Below are positions 1 through 5,713 of a DNA stretch of 5,713 bases, one piece after another. Every line of letters begins with the position of its first letter. The first letter of the stretch is position 1. The position numbers and the translations under genes are program-made. The notes beneath the pieces are model-generated. The model was given only the letters and a program-made list of their open reading frames with translations, searched no databases and had not been told where the DNA came from. Source of the stretch: Burkholderiaceae bacterium. Lineage in GTDB: Bacteria > Pseudomonadota > Gammaproteobacteria > Burkholderiales > Burkholderiaceae. Where the stretch lies: positions 1 through 5,713 of the forward strand of contig JANWUU010000094.1 of NCBI GenBank assembly GCA_025057735.1, written 5' to 3'.

Positions 1-1247
1 TCCTGCTGTCCGGCGTGCTGTTGCTGCGGCCGCCGCCCGCGCCACCCGCCAAGTCGCTGGTGGTGCTGCCGGTGACCCTCCTGCCCGGCAGCGCGCCCGA
101 GACCGCACTGGCCGAGAGCTTGACCGTCGAACTGACGAACGCGGTCACGCGGTTGTACAACGTCGTCGTCCCGGCACGCGCCGCCGCCGCCCGAGCCGCG
201 CGCGAGCCGTACGACCTGAAGGCGATCGGACGGGCGCTGAACGTGCGCTACGCGTTGGAGGTGGCGCTCGCCGCCGACGGCGAGCGCGTGCGCGTGCTCG
301 CGCAACTGTCGCGCACGGACAACGGCACGCAGCTCTGGAGCCAGTCGCTGGAGGCGGAGCGCGGCGAAGACAATCTGGCCCTCGACGTGGTGGGCCGCAT
401 CGCGGACTCGCTGCGGCTGCAGCTGCGCGTCGCCGAGCTGCGACGGCTTGCCCACGTCGAAGAGGCGGCCGCCGACGCCTACACGCTGGCGCTGCGCGCG
501 CGCGCCCTGCTGCCGACCACGGAGGACGCGCGCGGCATGCAGGAGGTGCGCCGCCTGTACGAACTGGCGCTGGCGCGCGATGCCGCACATCCGCCGGCGC
601 TGGCGGGGCTGGGGCTGACGCTCGCGGTCCTCGCGGAGGACAGCGAGGACGAGCGCGAAATCGCCGAGTTGATGCAGCGCGCGCACCGGCTGTCGGCGCA
701 GGCGCTCGCGCTCGCGCCAAACGATGCCGAGGCGTGGGTCGTACGTGCCGGCGTGCTGATGCGGGCGCAGCAGTCGACGGCGGCCGCCGAGGCGATCGAG
801 CGTGCAATCGCCCTCAACCCGTATCTGAGCGAGGCCTATGCGGTGCGGGGCCAGCTGCGGATCAACGCCGGCCGGATCGAGGAGGCGCTGCAGGCGGTGG
901 AGCGTGGCATTCGGCTCAATCCGGTGGCCGATACGGTCGGCATTCAGCAAAACGTGCGGTGCCGCGCCCTGCTGTACCTCGGCCGCTACCCGGAGGCCAT
1001 CGACGCCTGCCATCGTGCGACCACCTTCGCGCCGGAGTGGCCCGATTACATGCTGCTGGCGGCGGCGGCCGCGATGGCCGGCGACTTGGCGCGCGCCGCC
1101 GCCGCGCGCGATGAACTGCTGCGCCGCGCGCCCTCCTTCCGCATCGGCTGGCTGCATGAGTTCAACACCGACATCGCCGAGCGCACGCGGCAGGCGCGCG
1201 AACGGCACCTCGTCGCGGGGCTGCGCCGGCTCGGGTTGCCGGACTGA
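1..1247 (+). CDS. Membrane-anchored TolB-like/TPR protein, 5' truncated by the window edge
   Basis: The frame is open to the left edge (first full codon at base 3), so the true start lies outside the window; a GTG at 15 is probably internal. The visible part is about 414 residues. It opens with a hydrophobic stretch (LLSGVLLL) that looks like the end of a transmembrane helix, then a proline-rich linker. From about residue 14, counted from the GTG, comes a TolB-amino-terminal-like domain: KSLVVLPV, then LAESLTVEL, then YDLKAIGRALNVRYALE, then VRVLAQLSRTDNGTQLWSQ, ending near 112. Residues 150-380 form helical TPR-type repeats, clearest at 222-302, with the usual A/Y/L spacing and ALAPNDAEA and AIALNPYLSEA repeat junctions. 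In the families I know, this module follows an N-terminal winged-helix (CadC-like), adenylate cyclase or kinase domain and is a periplasmic or scaffold part of a sensor. Which domain applies here cannot be seen. No function beyond protein interaction is supported. Confidence 0.85.
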   Translation, partial: LLSGVLLLRPPPAPPAKSLVVLPVTLLPGSAPETALAESLTVELTNAVTRLYNVVVPARAAAARAAREPYDLKAIGRALNVRYALEVALAADGERVRVLAQLSRTDNGTQLWSQSLEAERGEDNLALDVVGRIADSLRLQLRVAELRRLAHVEEAAADAYTLALRARALLPTTEDARGMQEVRRLYELALARDAAHPPALAGLGLTLAVLAEDSEDEREIAELMQRAHRLSAQALALAPNDAEAWVVRAGVLMRAQQSTAAAEAIERAIALNPYLSEAYAVRGQLRINAGRIEEALQAVERGIRLNPVADTVGIQQNVRCRALLYLGRYPEAIDACHRATTFAPEWPDYMLLAAAAAMAGDLARAAAARDELLRRAPSFRIGWLHEFNTDIAERTRQARERHLVAGLRRLGLPD

Positions 1248-1251
1248 CGCA

Positions 1252-2151
1252 TCAGCGCAGCGCCAGCAGCAGGCCGAGCGGCACGAAGACCAGGGCCGCC
1301 AGGTTGCCGAGCAGCACGATCGAGGCCACCTTTTCCGGCTCCTGCCCGTAGACCTCGGCGACCATGAAGTTCAGCACCGCCGGCGGCAGCACCGCGAACA
1401 GGACGAGCTGCCCCCAGGCATTCCGGTCTAAGCCGAGGAACCCATCGGCCAGCCAGGCCCCGGCCAGGCCGGCCACGGGGCAGACGACCGCGCCGGCGAC
1501 CCCGATCGGCCAGGCGCGCAGGTTGACGTCGATCAGCCGCACGCCGAGCGCGAACAGCATCAGCACGATGCCGGCATCGCCGAGCATCTTCAGCGGCGTA
1601 AAGAGCCAGTCCGGCAAATGCCACTGCCCAACGGCAAGGAGCAAGCCGGCGGCGGTGCCGATCATCAGCGGCGAGGCGAGCAGGCGCAGCGACTGCCGCC
1701 ACGGGATGCGGCCGTGGCTGACGATGCGGACGCCGAGCGAGAAATGCAGAAGCTGGCTGACCGTGAACATCGCCACCATCGCGCCCAGGCCGGCGGCCCC
1801 GTAGGCGAGCACCGCCAGCGGCAGCCCCATGTTGCCGCAGTTGTTGAACATCATCGGCGGCACGAAGGTGCGCGCGTCGAACCCGGCCAGCCGCGCCACC
1901 GGCCAGGCCACGAGGCCGGAGACGGCGATCACGACGAAGGCGCCGATCAGCAGCGGCACGTGCTCGGCGAGACGGAATTCCTTGGCGGCGAGCGCGCTGA
2001 AGCACAGCAGCGGCGCCAGCAGATTCAGGTTCAGCGCGTTGAGCGCAGCGAGCTCGGCCCGGATCCGCTCGCCGCGCACGCGCGCGTACAGGTAGCCGAC
2101 CCCGGCGACCGCGAACACCGGTACCACGATGGCGACAACGCGCTCGATCAT
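1252..2151 (-). CDS. AEC-family (auxin efflux carrier-like) permease
   Basis: This 299-residue inner-membrane protein is almost entirely hydrophobic helices. It has the two-half layout of the AEC / Mem_trans family (PF03547): about five helices in residues 1-145, a basic cytoplasmic-type loop (residues 142-156), and about five helices in 158-298. The conserved intramembrane motif of the first half is present as FNNCGNMGLPL (102-112). The second half has FALGVRL (200-206) and LPPAVLNFMVAEVYG (255-269), also typical of the family. The length is close to the usual 300-320 residues. Bacterial members export or import small organic acids such as malate or malonate; the substrate cannot be read from the sequence. 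The ATG at 2151 has an AGGA ribosome-binding site at 2165-2162, ten bases upstream. The gene lies 67 bases downstream of orn on the same strand and may be co-transcribed with it. It ends four bases from the stop codon of the convergent TPR gene. Confidence 0.93.
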   Translation of the reverse strand: MIERVVAIVVPVFAVAGVGYLYARVRGERIRAELAALNALNLNLLAPLLCFSALAAKEFRLAEHVPLLIGAFVVIAVSGLVAWPVARLAGFDARTFVPPMMFNNCGNMGLPLAVLAYGAAGLGAMVAMFTVSQLLHFSLGVRIVSHGRIPWRQSLRLLASPLMIGTAAGLLLAVGQWHLPDWLFTPLKMLGDAGIVLMLFALGVRLIDVNLRAWPIGVAGAVVCPVAGLAGAWLADGFLGLDRNAWGQLVLFAVLPPAVLNFMVAEVYGQEPEKVASIVLLGNLAALVFVPLGLLLALR

Positions 2152-2218
2152 GCCGACGCCGTCCTGGCGGCGTCGCGCCGCGCGCGGGCACGCGCCGGCG
2201 AGCGGGCCGTCCCGCCCC
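2152..2218 (-). promoter_or_regulatory. orn-permease gap with a hairpin that carries the permease ribosome-binding site in its loop
   Basis: The gap contains a perfect 8-base-pair inverted repeat, CGACGCCG at 2154-2161 and CGGCGTCG at 2168-2175, with a 6-base loop. Read on the minus strand the loop is CCAGGA, which holds the AGGA ribosome-binding site of the permease gene; the ATG follows at 2151. The structure has no T-tract on either strand, so it is not a standard intrinsic terminator for orn. It could moderate translation of the permease, but such short GC stems also arise by chance in DNA of this composition. No clear -10/-35 pair was found in the gap. Confidence 0.3.
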
Positions 2219-2800
2219 TCATAGCGCGAGCAGATGCTGCCGGTAGTGCTTCAGTTCGGCGATCGACTCGTAGATGTCCGCGCGCGCCTCGTGCTTGCTC
2301 TTCTTTTCGAAACTGCGCGCAACGTCGGGTTTCCAGCGACGCGCCAGCTCTTTCAGCGTGCTGACGTCGAGATTGCGGTAATGGAAGAACGCCTCCAGCC
2401 GCGGCAGCCAGCGCGCCATGAAGCGACGGTCCTGGCAGATCGAATTGCCGCACAGCGGCGATTTACCCGCCGGCACGTACCGGCTCAGGAAGGCAAGCAG
2501 GATCTCCTCGGCCTGCGCTTCGTCGAGGGTCGAGGCACGCACGCGCTCCACCAGTCCGGAACGCGTATGCGTCGCCGTGTTCCAGGCATCCATGTTGGCC
2601 AACACGCGCTCCGGCTGATACAGCGCCAGCACCGGCCCCTCCGCCAGCACCTCGAGCTGCACGTCGGTGACCACCACGGCGATCTCCAGCACGCGGTCGC
2701 TGTCGGGATTCAGCCCGCTCATTTCCATGTCGAGCCAGATCAGGTTGTTCTCGTCGTAGCGCGCGTCGCGCGCGCCGTTCGCAGCCGGTGCCTGTGACAT
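2219..2800 (-). CDS. orn: Oligoribonuclease (3'-to-5' exoribonuclease of the DEDDh family)
   Basis: Orn degrades RNA dinucleotides left by other nucleases, including pGpG from cyclic-di-GMP breakdown, in the cytoplasm. The 193-residue protein has all five DEDDh residues: D24 and E26 in [11 protein letters not shown]124 in NSICQDRRF, and H170 and D175 in SKHEARADI. With a 12-residue offset these fall on E. coli D12, E14, D112, H158 and D163 (numbering from memory). Other family blocks are present: [12 protein letters not shown] (35-46), [14 protein letters not shown] (114-127), [13 protein letters not shown] (144-156). I chose the ATG at 2800 because it gives MSQAPAANG... leading straight into the conserved core. 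The frame stays open upstream to 2896, but that would add residues unlike the family and run through the start of the divergent protease gene. The start leaves a 12-residue Ala-rich N-terminal extension compared with E. coli. No strong ribosome-binding site is visible. Confidence 0.97.
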   Translation of the reverse strand: MSQAPAANGARDARYDENNLIWLDMEMSGLNPDSDRVLEIAVVVTDVQLEVLAEGPVLALYQPERVLANMDAWNTATHTRSGLVERVRASTLDEAQAEEILLAFLSRYVPAGKSPLCGNSICQDRRFMARWLPRLEAFFHYRNLDVSTLKELARRWKPDVARSFEKKSKHEARADIYESIAELKHYRQHLLAL

Positions 2801-2883
2801 AATTTGTTCGTTTGCCGCCACCCTGCCCAACACGTAAGCAGGCACGGCGGATTCTCGCATCCCGGGCAACGACGCGAGCGACG
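2801..2883. promoter_or_regulatory. Divergent intergenic region between orn and the M48 protease gene
   Basis: These 83 bases separate two divergent start codons and must hold or border the promoters for both transcription units. The region is slightly less GC-rich at its left end (AATTTGTTCGTTTG, 2801-2814). I looked for sigma-70 boxes in both directions. The best plus-strand -35-like hexamer is TTGCCG at 2812-2817, but no convincing -10 lies 16-18 bases downstream. No palindromic operator stands out. The function is inferred from gene orientation rather than from clear motifs. Confidence 0.4.
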
Positions 2884-4143
2884 ATGGCTGACGCATTCAC
2901 CGCCGTGTTCCTGCTGGCCCTGGCGGCCAGCGTGGCCACGCGCGTCTGGCTGGCCGGGCGCCAGATACGTCACGTCGCGGCGCACGCCGACGCCGTGCCG
3001 CCGCGTTTCGCCGCCCGCATCGGCTTGGAGGCGCATCGCAAGGCAGCCGCCTACACGATCGCCAAGCAGAAACTGGCGCTCGTCGACGTGGCGCTCGGCG
3101 CGCTGTTCGTGCTCGCGCTGACGGTCGGCGGCGGGTTACAGGCGCTCGCCGCGCTCCTTCAGGAGTGGCTGGGGCGCGGCTTCGCCTTCCAGGTGGCGAT
3201 CGTGGCTGCCGTGGTGCTGCTGAATGCCCTGCTCGACCTGCCGCTGTCCTGGTACCGGCAGTTTCGTCTCGAGCAGCGCTTCGGCTTCAACCGCATGACG
3301 CCGGCGCTGTTCGTCGCCGACCTGCTGAAGTCGGCCATGCTGGCCGCGCTGTTCGGGCTGCCGCTGCTCGCCATCGTGCTGTGGCTGATGCAGCAGGCCG
3401 GCGATGCGTGGTGGGTATACGCCTGGCTGGTATGGATCGGCTTCAACGCGCTGCTGCTCTTTCTGTTTCCGACCGTGATCGCGCCGCTGTTCAACCGCTT
3501 CGAGCCGCTGCGCGACGAGACGCTCGCGCAGCGCATCCAGAATCTGCTGGCGCGCACCGGCTTCGCAAGCCGCGGCGTCTTCGTCATGGACGGTTCGCGC
3601 CGCTCCAGCCACGGTAATGCGTACTTCACCGGCTTCGGGCGCGCCAAGCGCATCGTCTTCTTCGACACGCTGCTCGATCGGCTGGCGCCGGCGGAGATCG
3701 AGGCCGTGCTGGCGCACGAGCTCGGGCACTTCAAGCGGCGGCACATCGTGCAGCGGCTGGCGCTGTCTTTCCTGGCCAGTCTGCTCGGTCTGGCCTTACT
3801 CGGCTGGCTGTCCGCGCAACCCTGGTTCTACACGGGGCTGGGGGTAACGCCGGCAACCGACGGCCGTAACGACGGGCTGGCGCTGGTGCTGTTTTTCCTC
3901 GTGCTGCCGGTGTTCACGTTCTTCGTGGCACCGTTGGCGAGTCTGCTGTCGCGGCGGCACGAATTCGAGGCCGATGCCTTCGCTGCCCGCGAGGCGAGCG
4001 CCACCGATCTGGCTAACGCGCTGGTCAAGCTGTACGAAGACAATGCCTCGACGCTGACGCCGGACCCGCTGTATTCGCTGTTCTACGACTCGCATCCGCC
4101 GGCGAGCCAGCGCATCGAACGCCTGCTCGCGGCCGGTGCCTAA
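2884..4143 (+). CDS. M48-family (Ste24/CAAX-protease-type) integral membrane zinc metalloprotease
   Basis: The 419-residue protein has the full Ste24-type plan. Its N-terminal half carries several hydrophobic helices (about 4-24, 66-92, 101-121, 150-171, 177-200). The catalytic domain has [20 protein letters not shown] (245-264), the zinc motif HELGH (H278, E279, H282), and the third zinc ligand in HEFEADAFA, most likely E360. Two further hydrophobic segments (about 293-309 and 331-356) lie between them. The conserved C-terminal block [12 protein letters not shown] (395-406) is followed by RIERL. Family members cleave membrane-associated or misfolded proteins; in bacteria, which lack CAAX prenylation, a quality-control role is usual. 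The ATG at 2884 was chosen because it starts directly before the first helix; an upstream in-frame extension to 2812 would add Arg-rich residues unlike the family. It is the first gene of a tight unit with rsgA and the DUF2007 gene and is transcribed divergently from orn. Confidence 0.96.
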   Translation: MADAFTAVFLLALAASVATRVWLAGRQIRHVAAHADAVPPRFAARIGLEAHRKAAAYTIAKQKLALVDVALGALFVLALTVGGGLQALAALLQEWLGRGFAFQVAIVAAVVLLNALLDLPLSWYRQFRLEQRFGFNRMTPALFVADLLKSAMLAALFGLPLLAIVLWLMQQAGDAWWVYAWLVWIGFNALLLFLFPTVIAPLFNRFEPLRDETLAQRIQNLLARTGFASRGVFVMDGSRRSSHGNAYFTGFGRAKRIVFFDTLLDRLAPAEIEAVLAHELGHFKRRHIVQRLALSFLASLLGLALLGWLSAQPWFYTGLGVTPATDGRNDGLALVLFFLVLPVFTFFVAPLASLLSRRHEFEADAFAAREASATDLANALVKLYEDNASTLTPDPLYSLFYDSHPPASQRIERLLAAGA

Positions 4144-5056
4144 AACCGCCGCGGCCTCCGGACCGTCCGACGGCGCGCGTGGCGCACTCCGCGCGCGCGT
4201 CACAGCCGATTTCGGCCGCCGCTACCTGGTGGAGGACGCGCAGGGTACGGCTTACGACGCCGTACGACGCGGCAAGCGGTCCGACGTCGCGGTCGGCGAC
4301 GCCGTGGAGATCACGCCGGTGGACCGCGAGCGCGCAGTGATCGAGCGGGTGCTGCCGCGCACGAGCGTGCTGATGCGCGCCGACGGTGTGCGCGAAAAAG
4401 CGCTGGCCGCCAATGTGGACCTGCTTGCCGTGGTCTTCGCCGCAGCCCCCCCGTTTTCGGAGGAATTCCTCTGGCGCGCCCTGCTCGCCGCGCATGGCGC
4501 CGGCGTGCCGGCGCTGGCGATCCTGAACAAGACGGACCTGCCCGAGCAGCAGCGCGCGCGGGCAGCGCTCCACCGGCTGCAGGCGCTGGGCATGGCCACG
4601 CTCGCCATATCGGCCCATGCGGATGCGGCGGCGGCGCGCGCCGCCTTGATCGAGCGACTGCGCGGCCGATTGACGCTGCTGGTCGGCCAGTCGGGAATGG
4701 GCAAATCGACGCTGCTCAATCTCCTGGTGCCGGAGGCCAACGCCCGCACGCAGGATTACTCCCGGCGCCTGAATCTCGGGCGGCAGACCACGACCGCCAC
4801 CCGCTGGTATGCATTAGCCGACGGCGGCGCGCTGATCGACTCGCCTGGCTTCCAGTCTTTCGGCCTGGCCCACCTGGACGCGCGCACGATCGCCGCCGGC
4901 ATGCCGGACTTCGTGCCCTATCTCGGCCGCTGCCGCTTCCACGATTGCCTGCATCGGGGCGAACCCGACTGTGCGGTGCGCACGGCCGTCGAGCAGGGCG
5001 CGATCGCAGCGGCGCGCTACGCCTTTTACCGCGATCTGCTGGCGGCGCGCGCATGA
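4136..5056 (+). CDS. rsgA: Ribosome small-subunit-dependent GTPase RsgA (circularly permuted GTPase)
   Basis: RsgA (YjeQ/YloQ) binds the maturing 30S subunit and uses GTP hydrolysis in late assembly. The 306-residue protein has an N-terminal OB-fold (about 18-78), then GTPase motifs in the permuted order of this family: G4 NKTD (131-134), G5 SA (159-160), G1 GQSGMGKST (184-192), switch I/G2 GRQTTT (215-220), and G3 DSPG (235-238). The C-terminal zinc site matches the family pattern C-x4-C-x-H-x5-C with C266, C271, H273 and C279. One oddity is Gln217 where the usual residue is His (GxHTTT). The start is a GTG at 4136, overlapping the protease stop by 8 bases. No other start codon occurs before residue 32, which lies inside the OB-fold, and there is no clear ribosome-binding site, so reinitiation after the protease gene is likely. 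The stop overlaps the next gene in ATGA. Confidence 0.97.
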   Translation: MPKTAAASGPSDGARGALRARVTADFGRRYLVEDAQGTAYDAVRRGKRSDVAVGDAVEITPVDRERAVIERVLPRTSVLMRADGVREKALAANVDLLAVVFAAAPPFSEEFLWRALLAAHGAGVPALAILNKTDLPEQQRARAALHRLQALGMATLAISAHADAAAARAALIERLRGRLTLLVGQSGMGKSTLLNLLVPEANARTQDYSRRLNLGRQTTTATRWYALADGGALIDSPGFQSFGLAHLDARTIAAGMPDFVPYLGRCRFHDCLHRGEPDCAVRTAVEQGAIAAARYAFYRDLLAARA

Positions 5057-5358
5057 AGTTGCTGTGTCGATGCGAGCACGCCCTGCAGGCGCAGCATCTG
5101 GCCAACGCGCTGCACGCGGCGGGCATCGCCTGCGAGGTGCGCAACACCGTGCTCGCGGGTGCGCTCGGCGAGGTGCCGTGGCTGGAATGCGCGCCACAGC
5201 TCTGGCTGCGCAACGGGCGCGAGGAGGCGCGCGCACGGCAGGTGCTCGCCGAGCTGCAGACACCGCCGCCGCGGCCGCCCTGGCGCTGCGCCTGCGGCGA
5301 GATCATCGAGGGGCAGTTCGGGGCCTGCTGGCGCTGCGCGGCACCCGGCCCGCCGTGA
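5053..5358 (+). CDS. Small DUF2007-like protein with a C-terminal zinc-ribbon-like motif
   Basis: This is a 101-residue protein. Residues 1-67 (MKLLCRCEHALQAQHLANAL, then GIACEVRN, then PQLWLRNGREEARARQVLAE) match the pattern of DUF2007 (PF09413, 'putative signal transducing protein'), a small alpha/beta domain whose role is unknown. After a Pro-rich linker (70-77) comes a Cys4 tail: C79-x-C81, GEIIEGQFGA, C92-x2-C95. It looks like a small zinc ribbon, although the first knuckle has one residue between its cysteines instead of the usual two. Further cysteines occur at 5, 7, 27 and 46. The ATG overlaps the rsgA stop (ATGA, 5053-5056), and no separate ribosome-binding site is obvious, so translation is probably coupled to rsgA. 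No function is assigned; a regulatory or protein-binding role is only a guess from the family name. Confidence 0.85.
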   Translation: MKLLCRCEHALQAQHLANALHAAGIACEVRNTVLAGALGEVPWLECAPQLWLRNGREEARARQVLAELQTPPPRPPWRCACGEIIEGQFGACWRCAAPGPP

Positions 5359-5376
5359 CGGCGGCTCAGCCGAGCC
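5350..5376. terminator. GC-rich palindromes at the convergent gene junction, possible bidirectional transcription end
   Basis: CCGCCGT (5350-5356) and ACGGCGG (5358-5364) form a perfect palindrome around one central base, spanning the stop codon of the DUF2007 gene and the 7-base gap. A second short hairpin, GGCTC (5363-5367) and GAGCC (5372-5376) with a 4-base loop, overlaps it and covers the stop codon of the minus-strand gene. Neither is followed by a T-tract, so this is not a textbook intrinsic terminator. Position between convergent genes is the main argument. Confidence 0.25.
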
Positions 5377-5713
5377 AGGCCACCATGGTCAGCAACAGAA
5401 GCAGCGCCAGCCACAGCACGAGCGCGCGCCAGACCAGTCCGACGACGGAGCGCAAGGTCGGCACCGCAGGTTCGGCGAGCGGCGTCTCGTCGGCGTCGCC
5501 GAAGTAGCGCGCGGCCTCGGCCGCGCTCATCACGCGCGTGCCGAGCGCGCCGCTCGCCGCGCCGAGGATCAACGTGCGCGCGTCGGGGCCGAGCGGTTCG
5601 CGGCTGGCCGCCGACAGGCGGCGCCAGCAGTCGATGGTCCCTTCGAAGTCGCCGACGATCGCAAAGCCGAGCGCGGTCAGGCGCGCCGGCAGCCAGTCGA
5701 TCCAGGCAAAGGC
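5366..5713 (-). CDS. CobD/CbiB/AmpE-superfamily membrane protein, C-terminal fragment
   Basis: Only the last 115 residues are in the window; the reading frame runs on past the right edge, so the start is not seen. The visible part begins AFAWIDWLPARLTALGFAIV and continues GDFEGTIDCWR, the conserved block of the CobD/CbiB family (PF03186) that is shared in part with AmpE. Next comes a soluble segment with GAASGALGTR, AARYFGD and a stretch of acidic and proline residues. It ends with one strong transmembrane helix (about residues 90-113, Leu-rich) just before the stop. True CbiB makes adenosylcobinamide phosphate in cobalamin synthesis, and AmpE is a membrane protein linked to beta-lactamase regulation. 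No other cobalamin or ampD gene is visible here, so the specific role stays open. The gene is convergent with the DUF2007 gene, with 7 bases between their stop codons. Confidence 0.82.
   Translation of the reverse strand, partial: AFAWIDWLPARLTALGFAIVGDFEGTIDCWRRLSAASREPLGPDARTLILGAASGALGTRVMSAAEAARYFGDADETPLAEPAVPTLRSVVGLVWRALVLWLALLLLLTMVAWLG

Noticed and set aside
145..817. Open minus-strand frames opposite the TPR gene
   Set aside because: The products are Arg/Ala/Pro- or Ser-rich low-complexity sequences, while the plus-strand frame has clear TolB-like and TPR patterns.
1220..1261. Inverted repeat GCTGCGC / GCGCAGC (1220-1226, 1255-1261) around the TPR/permease convergent junction, as a terminator
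   Set aside because: The arms are 28 bases apart, no T-tract follows, and 7-base matches of G/C are common by chance here. The smaller CCGGC/GCCGG hairpin inside it is only 5 bp.
1046..2191. Long open minus-strand frame overlapping the permease gene
   Set aside because: It is in another frame of the same strand as the permease. Its translation is rich in Arg, Ala and Gly with no recognisable domain, as expected for a shadow frame in GC-rich DNA.
2812..2883. Upstream start for the M48 protease
   Set aside because: The 24 added residues are basic and proline-rich and do not resemble the family, which begins just before the first membrane helix. The ATG at 2884 fits this.
2801..2896. Longer start for orn at 2896
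   Set aside because: The extra 32 residues are unlike Orn N-termini and overlap the start of the divergent protease gene. The ATG at 2800 leads directly into the conserved core.
3136..3746. Two open minus-strand frames opposite the M48 protease gene
   Set aside because: They lie fully under the catalytic region of a well-supported plus-strand gene and show no family pattern.
4446..4452. Run of seven C in rsgA as a possible phase-variation tract
   Set aside because: Seven bases is short for slippage in GC-rich DNA, it encodes ordinary Ala-Pro-Pro codons, and rsgA is a housekeeping gene.
4716..5414. Open minus-strand frame opposite the end of rsgA and the DUF2007 gene
   Set aside because: The product is Arg/Ser/Ala-rich and lacks any domain; it crosses three well-supported genes.

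Overview
The window is gene-dense chromosomal DNA with strongly GC-rich codon use (by eye about two thirds G+C or more, with G/C in most third positions). The gene set fits a member of the Betaproteobacteria or a close relative: orn divergent from an M48 membrane protease, followed by rsgA, with a CobD/CbiB-type membrane protein nearby. From memory, this is a recurring housekeeping neighbourhood in that class. No mobile element, CRISPR array, phage gene, rRNA or tRNA is visible.

Layout, left to right. (1) 1-1247, plus strand: the C-terminal part of a membrane-anchored protein with a TolB-like domain and TPR repeats, whose N-terminal domain lies outside the window. (2) 1252-2151, minus strand: an AEC-family permease, convergent with gene 1 across a 4-base gap. 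(3) 2219-2800, minus strand: orn (oligoribonuclease), 67 bases upstream of the permease and possibly co-transcribed with it. (4) 2801-2883: an 83-base divergent intergenic region. (5) 2884-4143, plus strand: an M48/Ste24-type membrane zinc metalloprotease. (6) 4136-5056, plus strand: rsgA, a 30S-assembly GTPase, overlapping the protease gene by 8 bases. (7) 5053-5358, plus strand: a small DUF2007-like protein with a C-terminal Cys4 zinc-ribbon-like tail, joined to rsgA by an ATGA overlap. (8) 5366-5713, minus strand: the C-terminal 115 residues of a CobD/CbiB/AmpE-superfamily membrane protein, convergent with gene 7 across 7 bases.

The protease, rsgA and DUF2007 genes form a tight three-gene unit with overlapping ends, so translational coupling is likely. 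They plausibly cover membrane protein quality control (M48) and ribosome maturation (RsgA), while Orn finishes RNA and cyclic-di-GMP (pGpG) turnover from the opposite strand. I see no previously undescribed multi-gene system. The points most worth checking are a His-to-Gln change at the proposed catalytic switch I position of RsgA, the coupling of rsgA to the small zinc-ribbon-like protein, and short hairpins at the permease start and in the two convergent gene junctions.
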